15,629 nt of DNA from Dehalococcoidia bacterium (GCA_016783225.1 JADHWZ010000030.1:1-15629); one strand, 5' to 3'. Positions 7,615 to 15,496 are shown, counted from the stretch's first letter. Numbers and translations are program-made. The notes: generated by a model not told the origin, from the letters alone.

Positions 7615-8076
7615 ATGAAGATTGTTTTTCTGAAGGATGTATCAGCTAAAGGCAAAAAGGGGGACATAAAAGAAGTAGCCGATGGATATGCTCGGAACTT
7701 CCTTCTACCTCAAGGTCTAGCTTTGCCAGCAACACCCGCAGCCATTAAAGCGGCCAAGATGCAATCTGAGGAAATGGCGCTGCGTGAAGGTCGTGAACAA
7801 GAGGAAGTGAATGAATTGATTCAGCGCTTAGAGGGTAGAGAACTCCACTTCAAGGCTCGGGCGGGTGTGAAAGGGCATCTTCATGGTGCTATCACCAGTG
7901 CCGACATAGCTGCTGAGCTCTCTCACCTTGTCGACATCGAGGTTGACAAGAAAAAGGTTGAGCTGGACGAACCATTGCATCATCTGGGCAGCCATGAGAT
8001 AACAATCAGCCTGGCAAAAGGCTCAGAAGTCAAGATCACAGTGGTTGTTGAGGAAGAGACTGCAAATGACCAGTGA
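7615..8076 (+). CDS. rplI: 50S ribosomal protein bL9
   Basis: bL9 is a large-subunit protein with two globular domains joined by a long helix. The 153-residue product starts [20 protein letters not shown] and continues [12 protein letters not shown], the diagnostic N-terminal rRNA-binding domain. A charged helical linker follows (about residues 50-75), then the C-terminal domain with [14 protein letters not shown]. The ATG at 7615 is chosen over upstream in-frame starts because it matches the family N-terminus and has AGGAG 7 nt upstream. Its last 11 bases overlap the start of dnaB, the usual rplI–dnaB pairing. The customary upstream rpsF–ssb–rpsR genes are absent here; an M20 peptidase gene precedes it instead. 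Confidence 0.96.
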   Translation: MKIVFLKDVSAKGKKGDIKEVADGYARNFLLPQGLALPATPAAIKAAKMQSEEMALREGREQEEVNELIQRLEGRELHFKARAGVKGHLHGAITSADIAAELSHLVDIEVDKKKVELDEPLHHLGSHEITISLAKGSEVKITVVVEEETANDQ

Positions 8077-9436
8077 AGACCTGCCACCACACGACGTTGA
8101 AGCTGAAAGAGCGGTGATTGGCTCGCTCCTCGTGGACGGCGAAGCCATATTTGATGTTGCCACTTTTCTTGGATCTGAGGACTTCTTCACACAGGAGAAC
8201 CAATGGCTATATGATGCCTGCGTTGCTCTGTACCAGCGCAATGAGGCCATAAACCAGATAACTGTGGCGCATGAGTTGGTTCAGCGAGGCAAGTTGGAAG
8301 AGGTTGGTGGGGCTGCCTATTTGAGCCATCTGGTGTCTACAGTACCCACGTCTCTCCACATTGTGGATTACGGACAGATTGTGTCCAGGTTGTCTGTAAT
8401 GCGACGCCTGATCAGTGCCGCCAGCCAGATTAGCGCTATAGGCTATAAAGGTGACGCGGACATTGATGCTGCCCTCAGCAAAGCAGAAGATACTCTTTTT
8501 AAGGTCAGACACCGACGAGGTATCTGGGATTTCGTCCCCATCCGCGAGGTTCTTGGCCAGTATTTTGAAGAAACCGGGGCGGCTGAGCGCGAGGAGGGCA
8601 AGATTCCCCATGTTCTTACCGACTTTGCTGCCATAGACGACCTCCTGGGCGGGTTACAGCGTTCTGACCTTATTGTCCTGGGTGCCAGGCCAAGCTCAGG
8701 TAAGACCAGCCTGGCCCTTAATATTGCCAGGAACGCCGCCGTCAAGCAGAAAGCTTGCGTTGGCATATTTAGCTTGGAGATGTCTCGGCAGGACGTTGTC
8801 CGTCGCCTCCTGGCAAGCGAAGCCAATGTAGACTGCAGAAGTGTTCGCCTGGGGGACTATACTGAAAGGGAAGAGAGAAGAATCATGGATGCTAGTGGCG
8901 TCCTTTCAGAGGCGCCTATCTATGTCGATGATTCACCTCAACTGCGGGTAATAGAGATGCGAAGCAAGGCACGGCGCCTTCATTTCGAACACAATGTTGA
9001 CCTGATCATTGTTGACTATCTCCAGTTGATGCGGGGGGAAACTAGAGGCGACAGCCGAGTACAGGAGGTTGGTGAGATAACACGCGCGCTGAAGGCGCTT
9101 GCCCGAGAGATAGACGCACCGGTGCTGGCTGTATCACAGCTTAGCCGAGCCATAGAACAACGGCTATCTCATAAACCCCAACTTTTTGACCTCAGGGAGA
9201 GCGGTAGTATCGAGCAGGATGCTGATGTAGTCCTTTTCATCTCTCGAGCTGAACTGCACTTTACCGAAGACGAATGGAAAAAAGACCACGATATTGAGAT
9301 TGAGCCCTACCCTAGAGGTATAGCCGAGATTAGTGTAGCCAAACACCGGAACGGTCCTATCGGTGAAGGCAAATTGCGCTTTGTGTCCAGAGCTACCAGA
9401 TTCGAGGATCTGGAGACTGAGCTGAGCGCAGCCTGA
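8066..9436 (+). CDS. dnaB: Replicative DNA helicase DnaB
   Basis: DnaB is the hexameric 5'-3' helicase that unwinds DNA at the replication fork. The 456-residue protein has the N-terminal primase-binding domain ([20 protein letters not shown], residues 6-25), then the RecA-like motor. Walker A is GARPSSGKT (206-214), Walker B is [11 protein letters not shown] (312-322), and the late [10 protein letters not shown] and [14 protein letters not shown] segments hold the arginine-finger region. The usual Met of PSMGKT is Ser here, which is tolerated. The ATG at 8066 is taken because it gives the standard N-terminus; an upstream in-frame start at 8045 would overlap rplI more. It overlaps rplI by 11 nt and is followed 23 nt later by a DnaD-domain gene, which with the next gene probably forms the helicase-loading module. 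No intein is present. Confidence 0.97.
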   Translation: MTSEDLPPHDVEAERAVIGSLLVDGEAIFDVATFLGSEDFFTQENQWLYDACVALYQRNEAINQITVAHELVQRGKLEEVGGAAYLSHLVSTVPTSLHIVDYGQIVSRLSVMRRLISAASQISAIGYKGDADIDAALSKAEDTLFKVRHRRGIWDFVPIREVLGQYFEETGAAEREEGKIPHVLTDFAAIDDLLGGLQRSDLIVLGARPSSGKTSLALNIARNAAVKQKACVGIFSLEMSRQDVVRRLLASEANVDCRSVRLGDYTEREERRIMDASGVLSEAPIYVDDSPQLRVIEMRSKARRLHFEHNVDLIIVDYLQLMRGETRGDSRVQEVGEITRALKALAREIDAPVLAVSQLSRAIEQRLSHKPQLFDLRESGSIEQDADVVLFISRAELHFTEDEWKKDHDIEIEPYPRGIAEISVAKHRNGPIGEGKLRFVSRATRFEDLETELSAA

Positions 9437-9459
9437 AGACTACCGGGGGATGAAGAAGT

Positions 9460-10182
9460 ATGGCTAAGGACTCCTTTCCTGGGTTCCCAGCAAGAGCGGA
9501 GGTTACCCCAATACCTAATGTGTTCATCACCGGCATAATGCCCCGTGTTGAAAACATCGCCGAACTCAAGACAGTATTGCATGTTTTCTGGTTACTCAGC
9601 CGTCGTCGGGGCTACCCGCAGTTTATAACCTACGGTGAACTTCTATCTGATGCTATCTTGATGGGTGGGATTGACAAGGGAAACGCATCCAGGAGTGAGA
9701 TACTCCGTGGAGCACTAGACCTAGCTGTGCAGCATGGTACTATGCTTCACTTGAGACTTGACAGAAATGGAGAGACTGAAGACGTCTATCTCGTCAACAG
9801 TGAAACGGGAAAGAAGACAATGGACCAGATTCGACGAGGTGAGCTTACCTTGCCGGGCTTGAGGCCTGCGAAAGAGGGGATAGCTGAGGCTGCGCCGCCA
9901 CCAGACATTTATAGACTTTATGAGCAAAACATAGGCATGCTCACACCAATAATCGCGCAAGAACTCCAGGAGGCTGAGAAGCTCTACCCGCCAGATTGGA
10001 TTGAAAGTGCTTTTAGAGAAGCCGTTGCCCAGAACAAGCGTAGCTGGAAGTATATTGTGCGTATTTTGGAACGATGGGCTGTTGAAGGCAAGGACAATGG
10101 AAAGCTTGGAAGAGATACTAAAAAAGAAGACGACCGCGACAAATACATCAAGGGCAGATACGGACACATGGTCCAGCGCTGA
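9460..10182 (+). CDS. DnaD-domain primosome protein
   Basis: This 240-residue protein resembles DnaD, which in Firmicutes helps remodel the origin and recruit the helicase with DnaB/DnaI. Residues 15-130 look like a winged-helix region with a TYGELLSDAI helix. Residues 148-215 match the C-terminal DnaB_2/DnaD domain: IYRLYEQNIGMLTPIIAQEL, then YPPDWIESAFREAV and the closing NKRSWKYIVRILERW. A charged tail (KLGRDTKKEDDRDKYIKGR) follows and may contact DNA. The start ATG at 9460 is preceded by a GGGGGA stretch. It lies between dnaB and a DnaC/DnaI-like loader gene, so a role in primosome assembly is well supported by context. It overlaps the next gene by 86 nt if that gene starts at 10097. Confidence 0.88.
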   Translation: MAKDSFPGFPARAEVTPIPNVFITGIMPRVENIAELKTVLHVFWLLSRRRGYPQFITYGELLSDAILMGGIDKGNASRSEILRGALDLAVQHGTMLHLRLDRNGETEDVYLVNSETGKKTMDQIRRGELTLPGLRPAKEGIAEAAPPPDIYRLYEQNIGMLTPIIAQELQEAEKLYPPDWIESAFREAVAQNKRSWKYIVRILERWAVEGKDNGKLGRDTKKEDDRDKYIKGRYGHMVQR

Positions 10183-11518
10183 GCCACGCGAGGAAGGTTT
10201 GGCTGACCCCAAATGTCCGCAGTGTAGAGGAGCCGGCTTTGTCTATCCACTATCGGCTTCGGGACGGCCTGATTTCAGTCGAGTTGTCCCATGCCAATGT
10301 ACTCGTGAAGGGCTGAAAAAGGAGAAACTGAGTCAGCTTCAGCAATACAGTAATCTGGGCGTCTTATCTCGTCTCACCTTTGACAGCCTATCACCTGCTG
10401 GAAGAGATGGCGGCACTGCATCACAGCAGTTCTTCGCGCAAGCTTACGAAGTAGCTAAAGGCTTTGCTGGGGAACCAAAAGGGTGGTTGATCCTGGTTGG
10501 TCCGAACGGTTGCGGTAAGACACATCTGGCTTGTGCCATCGCTAATCATCGTCTAAGCCTAGGACAACCTGCCTTTTATATTGGAGTTGCTGACTTGCTA
10601 GACCATCTTCGGTCTGCCTTTAGCCCCAACAGCGATATCGACTCCGATGAGTTGTTTGAGCAGGTGAAAAATGCGCCGCTCCTGATCTTGGATGACTTGA
10701 CCATGACAGTTACCACCCCTTGGGCCAAAGGGAAACTGGACCAGTTGCTTGACTACCGGTTCAATGCCCAGATGGCTACAGCAATCACCACCGAAGTGCC
10801 AATTGAAGAGTTTCACGAGAATTTGCGAGGCCATCTTACTGACCCTGGATTTTCCCAAGTATGCACAATTGGATGGAAATCCTCACCGTCTCTGGAGCAT
10901 CTCGGAGGCTTGGAGTTAGACTTATTACGCAAAATGACTTTTGAGAATTTTGATTATAAGCCGTTGAATCTTCAGCTTGAAGAGAGCCAAAGCTTGGAGC
11001 GAGCCCACCGCAATGCGCTCAATTTTGCTCAATCCCCCGAAGGCTGGTTAATCTTCGTGGGTGTCAATGGCTGTGGCAAAACACACCTGGCAGCTGCCAT
11101 TGCCAATCATCTGCGTCAACAAGGCAAATCAGCTTTGTTTATCGTGGTTCCTGACCTCCTTGATTATCTACGCTCTACTTTTAGTCCAGAAAGCAGAGTC
11201 TCATATGACGAGCTGTTTGAGAAGGTTAAGAAGGCTCCGGTGCTTATTCTTGATGATTTCGGTGAGCAGGCAGCTACGCCATGGGCTCAAGAGAAGCTGT
11301 ATCAATTGATCAACTATCGCTATAATGCCAGGTTAGCCACAGTGATTACTACCTGTTCTTCACTAGATGATATTGAACGTCGCATCAGTTCTCGAATGGT
11401 AGACCCCAGCCTCAGTCTTGTCTTGAACATCAATGCTCCTGATTATCGGGGCGACACAAAAGCAAGACGGGAACCGAGGCCGCAGCAGCAGTATCCGCGG
11501 CGTGGTCGCTTGTCTTGA
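10097..11518 (+). CDS. DnaC/DnaI-like helicase loader with two AAA+ modules in one chain
   Basis: The 473-residue protein begins with a zinc-binding-like segment (CPQCRGAGFV then PCQCTREGL) as in many DnaC/DnaI loaders, then carries two copies of the loader ATPase. Module 1 has Walker A GPNGCGKTH (135-143) and Walker B LILDDLT. Module 2 has Walker A GVNGCGKTH (322-330) and Walker B LILDDFG. Their Walker A motifs are 187 residues apart, and the copied unit includes the preceding LTF/MTF segment. Module 2 keeps a box VII arginine (ISSRMVDP); at the same place module 1 reads LRGHLTDP, with His for Arg. Single-module loaders are normally about 250-310 residues, so this is a duplication with fusion. 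It probably loads the neighbouring DnaB with the DnaD-domain protein. The start is uncertain: ATG 10097 overlaps dnaD by 86 nt, while TTG at about 10198 has GAGG 5 nt upstream and no overlap. Confidence 0.85.
   Translation: MESLEEILKKKTTATNTSRADTDTWSSAEPREEGLADPKCPQCRGAGFVYPLSASGRPDFSRVVPCQCTREGLKKEKLSQLQQYSNLGVLSRLTFDSLSPAGRDGGTASQQFFAQAYEVAKGFAGEPKGWLILVGPNGCGKTHLACAIANHRLSLGQPAFYIGVADLLDHLRSAFSPNSDIDSDELFEQVKNAPLLILDDLTMTVTTPWAKGKLDQLLDYRFNAQMATAITTEVPIEEFHENLRGHLTDPGFSQVCTIGWKSSPSLEHLGGLELDLLRKMTFENFDYKPLNLQLEESQSLERAHRNALNFAQSPEGWLIFVGVNGCGKTHLAAAIANHLRQQGKSALFIVVPDLLDYLRSTFSPESRVSYDELFEKVKKAPVLILDDFGEQAATPWAQEKLYQLINYRYNARLATVITTCSSLDDIERRISSRMVDPSLSLVLNINAPDYRGDTKARREPRPQQQYPRRGRLS
10454..11428 (+). 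repeat. Diverged internal tandem repeat (two loader ATPase modules)
   Basis: The segments at about 10454-10864 and 11017-11428 encode the same module. Shared landmarks are GWLI-VG-NGCGKTHLA-AIANH, DLLD-LRS-FSP, DELFE-VK-AP-LILDD, TPWA and QL--YR-NA. By eye half or more of the residues agree. DNA similarity is clear but diverged, pointing to an old duplication rather than an assembly artefact. Confidence 0.85.
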
Positions 11519-11522
11519 AGTG

Positions 11523-11551
11523 TTGTAGGGGGCAAGCTTTCCTGCTAGAAT
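11523..11551 (+). promoter_or_regulatory. Candidate promoter for the HNH endonuclease gene
   Basis: TTGTAG (11523-11528), a 17-nt spacer and TAGAAT (11546-11551) are preceded directly by TGC, an extended -10 feature. It starts just after the loader stop codon and would give a leader of about 14 nt. The -10 matches 5 of 6 consensus bases; the -35 is weak. Confidence 0.5.
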
Positions 11552-11571
11552 ATTCCGGACTAGCCAAGAAC

Positions 11572-12081
11572 ATGACTGTGGTGAATTCGCCGGTTCTGGT
11601 ACTTAATCAGAACTATCAACCGCTTAACATCAGCAAAGTGCGCCGGGCTGTGGTTCTGCTGCTTTGTAATAAGGCCGAGGTTCTGGAGAATGGACGAGGC
11701 AGTCTCCACTCCGCTGCCGATGTTTTTGATGTTCCTTCCGTGATTCGTCTGGTCTACTTCATCAGGCGACCGCGGCGACAGCGCAAATTAACCAAGCTGG
11801 AGGTTTTCAACCGTGACCAGTACGTCTGTCAATATTGTGGTCATGAAACCAAGGAACAGACTCTAGACCATGTTATTCCCAGACGGCGCGGTGGCGAGCA
11901 CAGCTGGGAAAACGTGGTCAGCGCCTGCGTGCCTTGCAATCGACGGAAAGCTGGACGGACACCAGCCGAAGCTACAATGCCTCTTCTCCGTCAAGCCAAA
12001 CCGCCAGGCAACGATGGTTTCTACGTGCCTTACAACTACCTTCGTGTGCACGTTGAGTGGCAGAAATACCTTCCTCAATAG
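11572..12081 (+). CDS. HNH endonuclease domain protein
   Basis: The 169-residue protein belongs to a widespread group of small bacterial HNH proteins. Its N-terminal part (VLVLNQNYQPLNISKVRRAV) is a conserved non-catalytic region. The C-terminal nuclease domain has two zinc CxxC pairs (CQYC and CVPC) flanking the DHVIPRRRGG catalytic segment, with the downstream Asn in WENVVSAC and the closing CNRRKAGRTP. All expected HNH residues are there, so it is probably active on DNA. No intron, intein or partner methylase is nearby, so it is neither clearly a homing enzyme nor a restriction enzyme. The ATG at 11572 is chosen because it gives the family N-terminus and lies after a candidate promoter; a TTG at 11515 would overlap the loader gene. 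Its stop codon directly abuts the stop of the convergent ricT C-terminal frame. Confidence 0.88.
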   Translation: MTVVNSPVLVLNQNYQPLNISKVRRAVVLLLCNKAEVLENGRGSLHSAADVFDVPSVIRLVYFIRRPRRQRKLTKLEVFNRDQYVCQYCGHETKEQTLDHVIPRRRGGEHSWENVVSACVPCNRRKAGRTPAEATMPLLRQAKPPGNDGFYVPYNYLRVHVEWQKYLPQ

Positions 12082-12273
12082 CTATCTGTTTCTGCGTTGG
12101 CTCTCGGGCGGCGGTCTGCTAAGCCACGTTATCTCGGCAACAGGGAACTCTACAGTGACTCCTGTCTCCAATTGGGCCGATACCGTTTCCCTTAGTACGT
12201 TGCTGCCGACCACCTTAGCCTTCCCCAGAGCTGTAGATACTTCTTGACCTAGCTGGGGCAGCTTTTCCTTCAT
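12082..12273 (-). CDS. Detached C-terminal part of RicT/PSP1 protein
   Basis: This 63-residue frame continues the upstream RicT-like gene in the same frame, after one TGA and one GAT codon. Its start KEKLPQLGQEVSTALGKAKVVG and the stretch EFPVAEI match the usual C-terminal segment that follows the YEYE motif in YaaT/RicT proteins. An ATG at 12273 lies one codon after the TGA, so ribosomes ending at TGA could restart here, but no separate ribosome binding site is seen. It is either the dead tail of a disrupted gene or a separately made second subunit. Its stop codon is immediately next to the HNH stop on the other strand. Confidence 0.75.
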   Translation of the reverse strand: MKEKLPQLGQEVSTALGKAKVVGSNVLRETVSAQLETGVTVEFPVAEITWLSRPPPESQRRNR

Positions 12274-12276
12274 ATC

Positions 12277-12915
12277 TCAGTATTGCTCATACTCATATCC
12301 CAAGCAGCAAAGAAGGCGTCCACAAATACCGGCGGTTTTCATTGGGTTGAGCGCAATATCTTGCTCTTTGGCCATCTTGATGGAGACTGGGACAAACTCG
12401 CAAAGGAACGTGGTACAGCATAATGGGAAACCACATCTGCCTAAGCCACCGACCAGCTTGGCCTCGTCTCTGGCACCAACTTGCCTTAGTTCAACGTGGG
12501 CTTTCAGGCTGCGGCTCAATTCCCTGACCAACTCTCGGAAATCGACCCTTTTCTCAGCGCTGAAAAAGATGGCAAGATGGCTTCCGTCAAGATTATACTG
12601 AGCTGAAATCGGTTTCATGGGAAGGCCAAGCCTCTCGATTGATTCATGACACTTAGCCAGAGCTTTACGCGCGTTCTTTTGCTGTTGCTGAGCTCGCTCT
12701 ATGTCCTCATCCTGTGCCTTCCGTACTACCGCTTTCAGCGGCTCAGTGAGAGCGCTGGACAAGACCTGTTGTGGCGAGATGACTACTTTGGCTAATTCCA
12801 GGCCTCGGCTGGTCTCAACCACTACGTCGTCATTGACTTCCACGGGGGTATCCCGGGCGTCAAAATAGTAGACCTTGCCGGCTCGGTGAAAACGAACTCC
12901 GACTATATCTGACAT
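12277..12915 (-). CDS. PSP1/RicT-like protein (YaaT), cut short by an in-frame TGA
   Basis: RicT (YaaT) belongs to the PSP1 family. In Bacillus subtilis it forms the Ric complex, which carries iron-sulfur clusters and affects RNase Y-dependent RNA processing; in other phyla its role is poorly known. The 212-residue frame has the N-terminal VGVRFHRAGKVYYFDA and VVVETSRGLELAKV segments. It also has the cysteine-rich core GRCGFPLCC, FLCEF, ICGRLLCC and YEYEQY (cysteines at 161, 166, 167, 172, 198, 203, 204). A TGA at 12277-12279 then stops it. The same frame resumes with the family's normal tail, and N-part + 1 + tail gives 276 residues, close to the 275 of B. subtilis YaaT. A CGA to TGA change would explain it. 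The ATG overlaps the holB stop by one base, so the two are co-translated. The Cys core survives, so partial function is possible. Confidence 0.87.
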   Translation of the reverse strand: MSDIVGVRFHRAGKVYYFDARDTPVEVNDDVVVETSRGLELAKVVISPQQVLSSALTEPLKAVVRKAQDEDIERAQQQQKNARKALAKCHESIERLGLPMKPISAQYNLDGSHLAIFFSAEKRVDFRELVRELSRSLKAHVELRQVGARDEAKLVGGLGRCGFPLCCTTFLCEFVPVSIKMAKEQDIALNPMKTAGICGRLLCCLGYEYEQY

Positions 12916-13958
12916 TACAAGCTAACGGGGAGCGGAGGTATTGTGTGCCCCGTTTTCCCCTCCTTTCTAGGCATGTCAAGCATCAGAGTCTCAAATACCA
13001 GCTGGAGGTTGGCATTTAAGGAAATTTGCCTTAACGATTTCTGCAAACTGTTGATGAAATCCTTGGTCTGTAGCAAGGTTAGTGTCTGCGCCCAGCCCTC
13101 AAGCGTCGGGATGCGATCAACATTCGTAATAGCTTGTTCCGCACCGCATTTGGTCAACATCAGGTCACGCCAGCAAAACAGCCAGAGATCTATCAGCTCT
13201 TGAGCTGATTTGCGGTCGTTTCCCTGCCGAGCAGCGTACACGAAGCGCTCTTCTAAACTAGCGTTGAGCAAGGAGAACATCTCAGACAATCTTTGAGTCC
13301 ACTGTGCAAGATAAGCCTCATCAATCGCAGCTCTCAGTGCCCACCCAAGGCCACCCTGGGACAATCGAGCCAGAAGCTTCGCCCTATCGCCATCGACCCC
13401 ACGCTGCTCTCTGAGCAAAGTCTCGATCTCTGTTCTTGGCACAGGCTTCAGTTCCACTCTCTGGCAACGGGAAATCACCGTTGGCAAAAGCCGTACCTCC
13501 TCAGCAGTCAAGAGAAGCACAATCACCGCAGAGGGTGGCTCTTCTAGGGTCTTGAGCAAGCAATTCGCTGCTTCATCAGACAGACATTCAGCGCCATCGA
13601 TAATGAAGACTTTGTACCTGCCCTCATAAGGCGGCAAGCTGGCACTCCGCTGAAGGTTCCAAATGGCCTTTATGCTTATCTCGGTTCGCGGCTTCGTATC
13701 TTTCGGATCTCTGGCCGAGTTCACATCTAGGACCGTGACATCGGTATGCTTGCCGTCGATGATTCGGCGACAAGAGTAACACTCGCCGCAAGGTGGTTTA
13801 TCGCCTTGACAATTCACTGCTTGAGCCAAATCAAGAGCCAGGGTGGTCTTGCCTACGTGACGAGGTCCCACAAAGAGATATGCATGGGCCAAATTGCTCA
13901 TCCTCAGGCTATGTTCAAGCAAGGATAATGCGCTGGGTTGACCTATTGTCCGCCACAT
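12915..13958 (-). CDS. holB: DNA polymerase III subunit delta'
   Basis: The delta' subunit is the rigid stator of the clamp loader that puts the sliding clamp on DNA. The 347-residue AAA+ protein has GPRHVGKTT at the Walker A position (31-39), a zinc module of four cysteines (C50, C57, C60, C63; CGECYSC), the TLEEPP motif (136-141) and the clamp-loader SRC motif (162-164). Unlike E. coli delta', it keeps a Walker-A-like GKT, as delta' or gamma/tau-like proteins of many phyla do. Length and start (MWRTIGQPSALSLLEHSL) match the delta' family better than DnaX, which is longer. It starts six bases after the lysA stop and its stop overlaps the ricT start by one base, so the three form one operon. 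Confidence 0.9.
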   Translation of the reverse strand: MWRTIGQPSALSLLEHSLRMSNLAHAYLFVGPRHVGKTTLALDLAQAVNCQGDKPPCGECYSCRRIIDGKHTDVTVLDVNSARDPKDTKPRTEISIKAIWNLQRSASLPPYEGRYKVFIIDGAECLSDEAANCLLKTLEEPPSAVIVLLLTAEEVRLLPTVISRCQRVELKPVPRTEIETLLREQRGVDGDRAKLLARLSQGGLGWALRAAIDEAYLAQWTQRLSEMFSLLNASLEERFVYAARQGNDRKSAQELIDLWLFCWRDLMLTKCGAEQAITNVDRIPTLEGWAQTLTLLQTKDFINSLQKSLRQISLNANLQLVFETLMLDMPRKEGKTGHTIPPLPVSL

Positions 13959-13964
13959 GTCTGT

Positions 13965-15290
13965 CTAACCTGAATCCAACGCTACCAGGTCCTGATAGGT
14001 TTCTCGCTTTCGAATGAGGCGAGCTTTGCCGTCTCTGACCATGGCAATTGCCGGCCTCGGAACCATGTTGTAGTTGCTTGCCATAGGGATGGAATACGCG
14101 CCACTAACCGGTACGGCGATGAGATCTCCTGACGAAACTGGGGGCATGGTCACGTCTCTGGCGAGGATATCTCCCGATTCGCAATACCTACCTGCAATGG
14201 TAACCTTAGCCGTCTCCCTTTGGCCAAGCTTGTTAGCCGCCACAGCTTCATATTTGGCCTCATAAAGAGCCGGACGCACATTATCCCCTATCCCACCGTC
14301 GACACAAACATATTTTCGCACTCCCGGTATCTCTTTTATGGCGCCGACGGTGTACAAAGCTACTCCCGCTTGTCCTGTAATGCCTCTTCCAGGCTCGATA
14401 ATACATTTAGGCGATGCCAATCCCAGTTGGTTAACCGTACTGGTCAGCTTTGAAACTATGGCTTCGGCATAATCACCTATACTTGGCATTGAATGGTCAA
14501 GTGTATATCTGACAGCGAAGCCTCCTCCAGGACTGAACTCCTCGAGATGGAACCCGTATTTGATTTCCATCTCACGGGCGAAACGCAGAGCGATGTCTAT
14601 AGCCCGTTGATAGGGAGACGTGTCAGGAATTGGAGAGCCAAGGTGAAAGTGGAAACCCACAAGATTAAGGCTGGACGCTGACATAGCGTGCGCCACCGCC
14701 GCTTCGGCCTGCCCTGTGGTCAACGGGAAGCCGAACTTGCTGTCCAATGTTCCAGTGGTTGTGTAGCGGTGCGTATGAGGATCGACTCCCGGAGCCAGGC
14801 GCAGCCAGATATTCTGATTGATTCCCATCTCCCGAGCCATTATGTCAACCAAGTCCAGTTCACAAAGGTTGTCTACCACAACCCGACCGATGCCCCAACC
14901 TAGAGCCAGCTTTAGCTCGTCCACAGTCTTGTTGTTGCCGTGAAAATGAACCCTGTCTGGGGGAAAACCTATCGATTGGGCCACGGTCAACTCACCTCCA
15001 GAGACAACGTCCAGCCCCAGGCCTTCCTCTTTGAAGATAAGTGCCACGGCTCCATTCAGGAAAGCCTTCGACGCATAAATGACCTCTGTATCTGAATAGC
15101 GCCTGGTAAACTCAGCTTGGAACTCCCGGCACCTGGAGCGAAGGGTGAACTCATCGAAAACGTAAAGGGGCGTGCCATATTCCTCAGCCAGCCAAGTGCT
15201 ATCGCAGCCACCAATGCAGAGATGACCGCGACTACTCACTTCACTTGTCAGGGGAAACAGGGAAAGCTTAGGTGGTTTGCTCTGGCTCAT
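13965..15290 (-). CDS. lysA: Diaminopimelate decarboxylase
   Basis: LysA is the PLP-dependent alanine-racemase-fold enzyme that decarboxylates meso-diaminopimelate to L-lysine. The 441-residue protein has the PLP-binding lysine in YASKAF (K75), HFHGNNK (115-121), the HIGSQ-equivalent HLGSP (216-220), the glycine-rich SPGGGFAV, EPGR (299-302), and the catalytic cysteine in CESGDI (C370), followed by GAYS and SNYN. The Gln to Pro change in HLGSP is mildly unusual but need not disable the enzyme. An N-terminal extension of about 20 residues precedes the domain. The ATG at 15290 has no clear Shine-Dalgarno; the leader from its promoter is about 27 nt. It is the first gene of the lysA–holB–ricT operon. 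Other decarboxylases of the fold (ornithine, arginine) are less likely given the DAP-type motifs. Confidence 0.93.
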   Translation of the reverse strand: MSQSKPPKLSLFPLTSEVSSRGHLCIGGCDSTWLAEEYGTPLYVFDEFTLRSRCREFQAEFTRRYSDTEVIYASKAFLNGAVALIFKEEGLGLDVVSGGELTVAQSIGFPPDRVHFHGNNKTVDELKLALGWGIGRVVVDNLCELDLVDIMAREMGINQNIWLRLAPGVDPHTHRYTTTGTLDSKFGFPLTTGQAEAAVAHAMSASSLNLVGFHFHLGSPIPDTSPYQRAIDIALRFAREMEIKYGFHLEEFSPGGGFAVRYTLDHSMPSIGDYAEAIVSKLTSTVNQLGLASPKCIIEPGRGITGQAGVALYTVGAIKEIPGVRKYVCVDGGIGDNVRPALYEAKYEAVAANKLGQRETAKVTIAGRYCESGDILARDVTMPPVSSGDLIAVPVSGAYSIPMASNYNMVPRPAIAMVRDGKARLIRKRETYQDLVALDSG

Positions 15291-15323
15291 GGTAACATAC
15301 CAGCGATATCGCCCCGCATGGCC

Positions 15324-15353
15324 ATTATACTATCTGCGTAGTTGACATGTCAT
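15324..15353 (-). promoter_or_regulatory. Promoter of the lysA–holB–ricT operon
   Basis: On the minus strand ATGACA (15353-15348, 5 of 6 to TTGACA), an 18-nt spacer and a perfect TATAAT (15329-15324) place the start near 15317. A perfect 10-bp palindrome, TGACATGTCA (15343-15352), overlaps the -35 box and could be an operator; that last point is inference. Confidence 0.75.
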
Positions 15354-15440
15354 CCTTAATTGCGGAAGCGTGTCGTCGTCGGAGAGTCTATTATCCCTGT
15401 CTGTCCCAATAGCACTGCACCCTTTATAGAGTAAGACCTC

Positions 15441-15455
15441 TTCTGGACACCAGAA
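15441..15455. repeat. Short perfect inverted repeat
   Basis: TTCTGG and CCAGAA are separated by ACA, in the gap between the lysA promoter and the tRNA promoter. It has no following T-run in either direction, so it is not a normal terminator. It could be a protein-binding site or chance. Confidence 0.4.
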
Positions 15456-15496
15456 TTGTGACAGAATCGCAGAGACTGACGGGAGCCAGGCCAACC

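Noticed and set aside
12277..12279. TGA in ricT read as selenocysteine or as a recoded sense codon
   Set aside because: The site is not a known selenocysteine position, no SECIS-like hairpin was apparent, and other genes here end normally at TGA (rplI, dnaB, the loader).
14628..14646. HLGSP in place of HIGSQ in LysA as a sign of inactivation
   Set aside because: The PLP lysine, glycine loop, EPGR and catalytic CESGD are all intact; one change at this motif is not enough to call it dead.
15287..15319. 11-codon leader frame (MRGDIAGMLP) ending in an ATGA overlap with lysA
   Set aside because: Its ATG lies at or before the predicted transcript start, it has no lysine codons for attenuation and no ribosome binding site.
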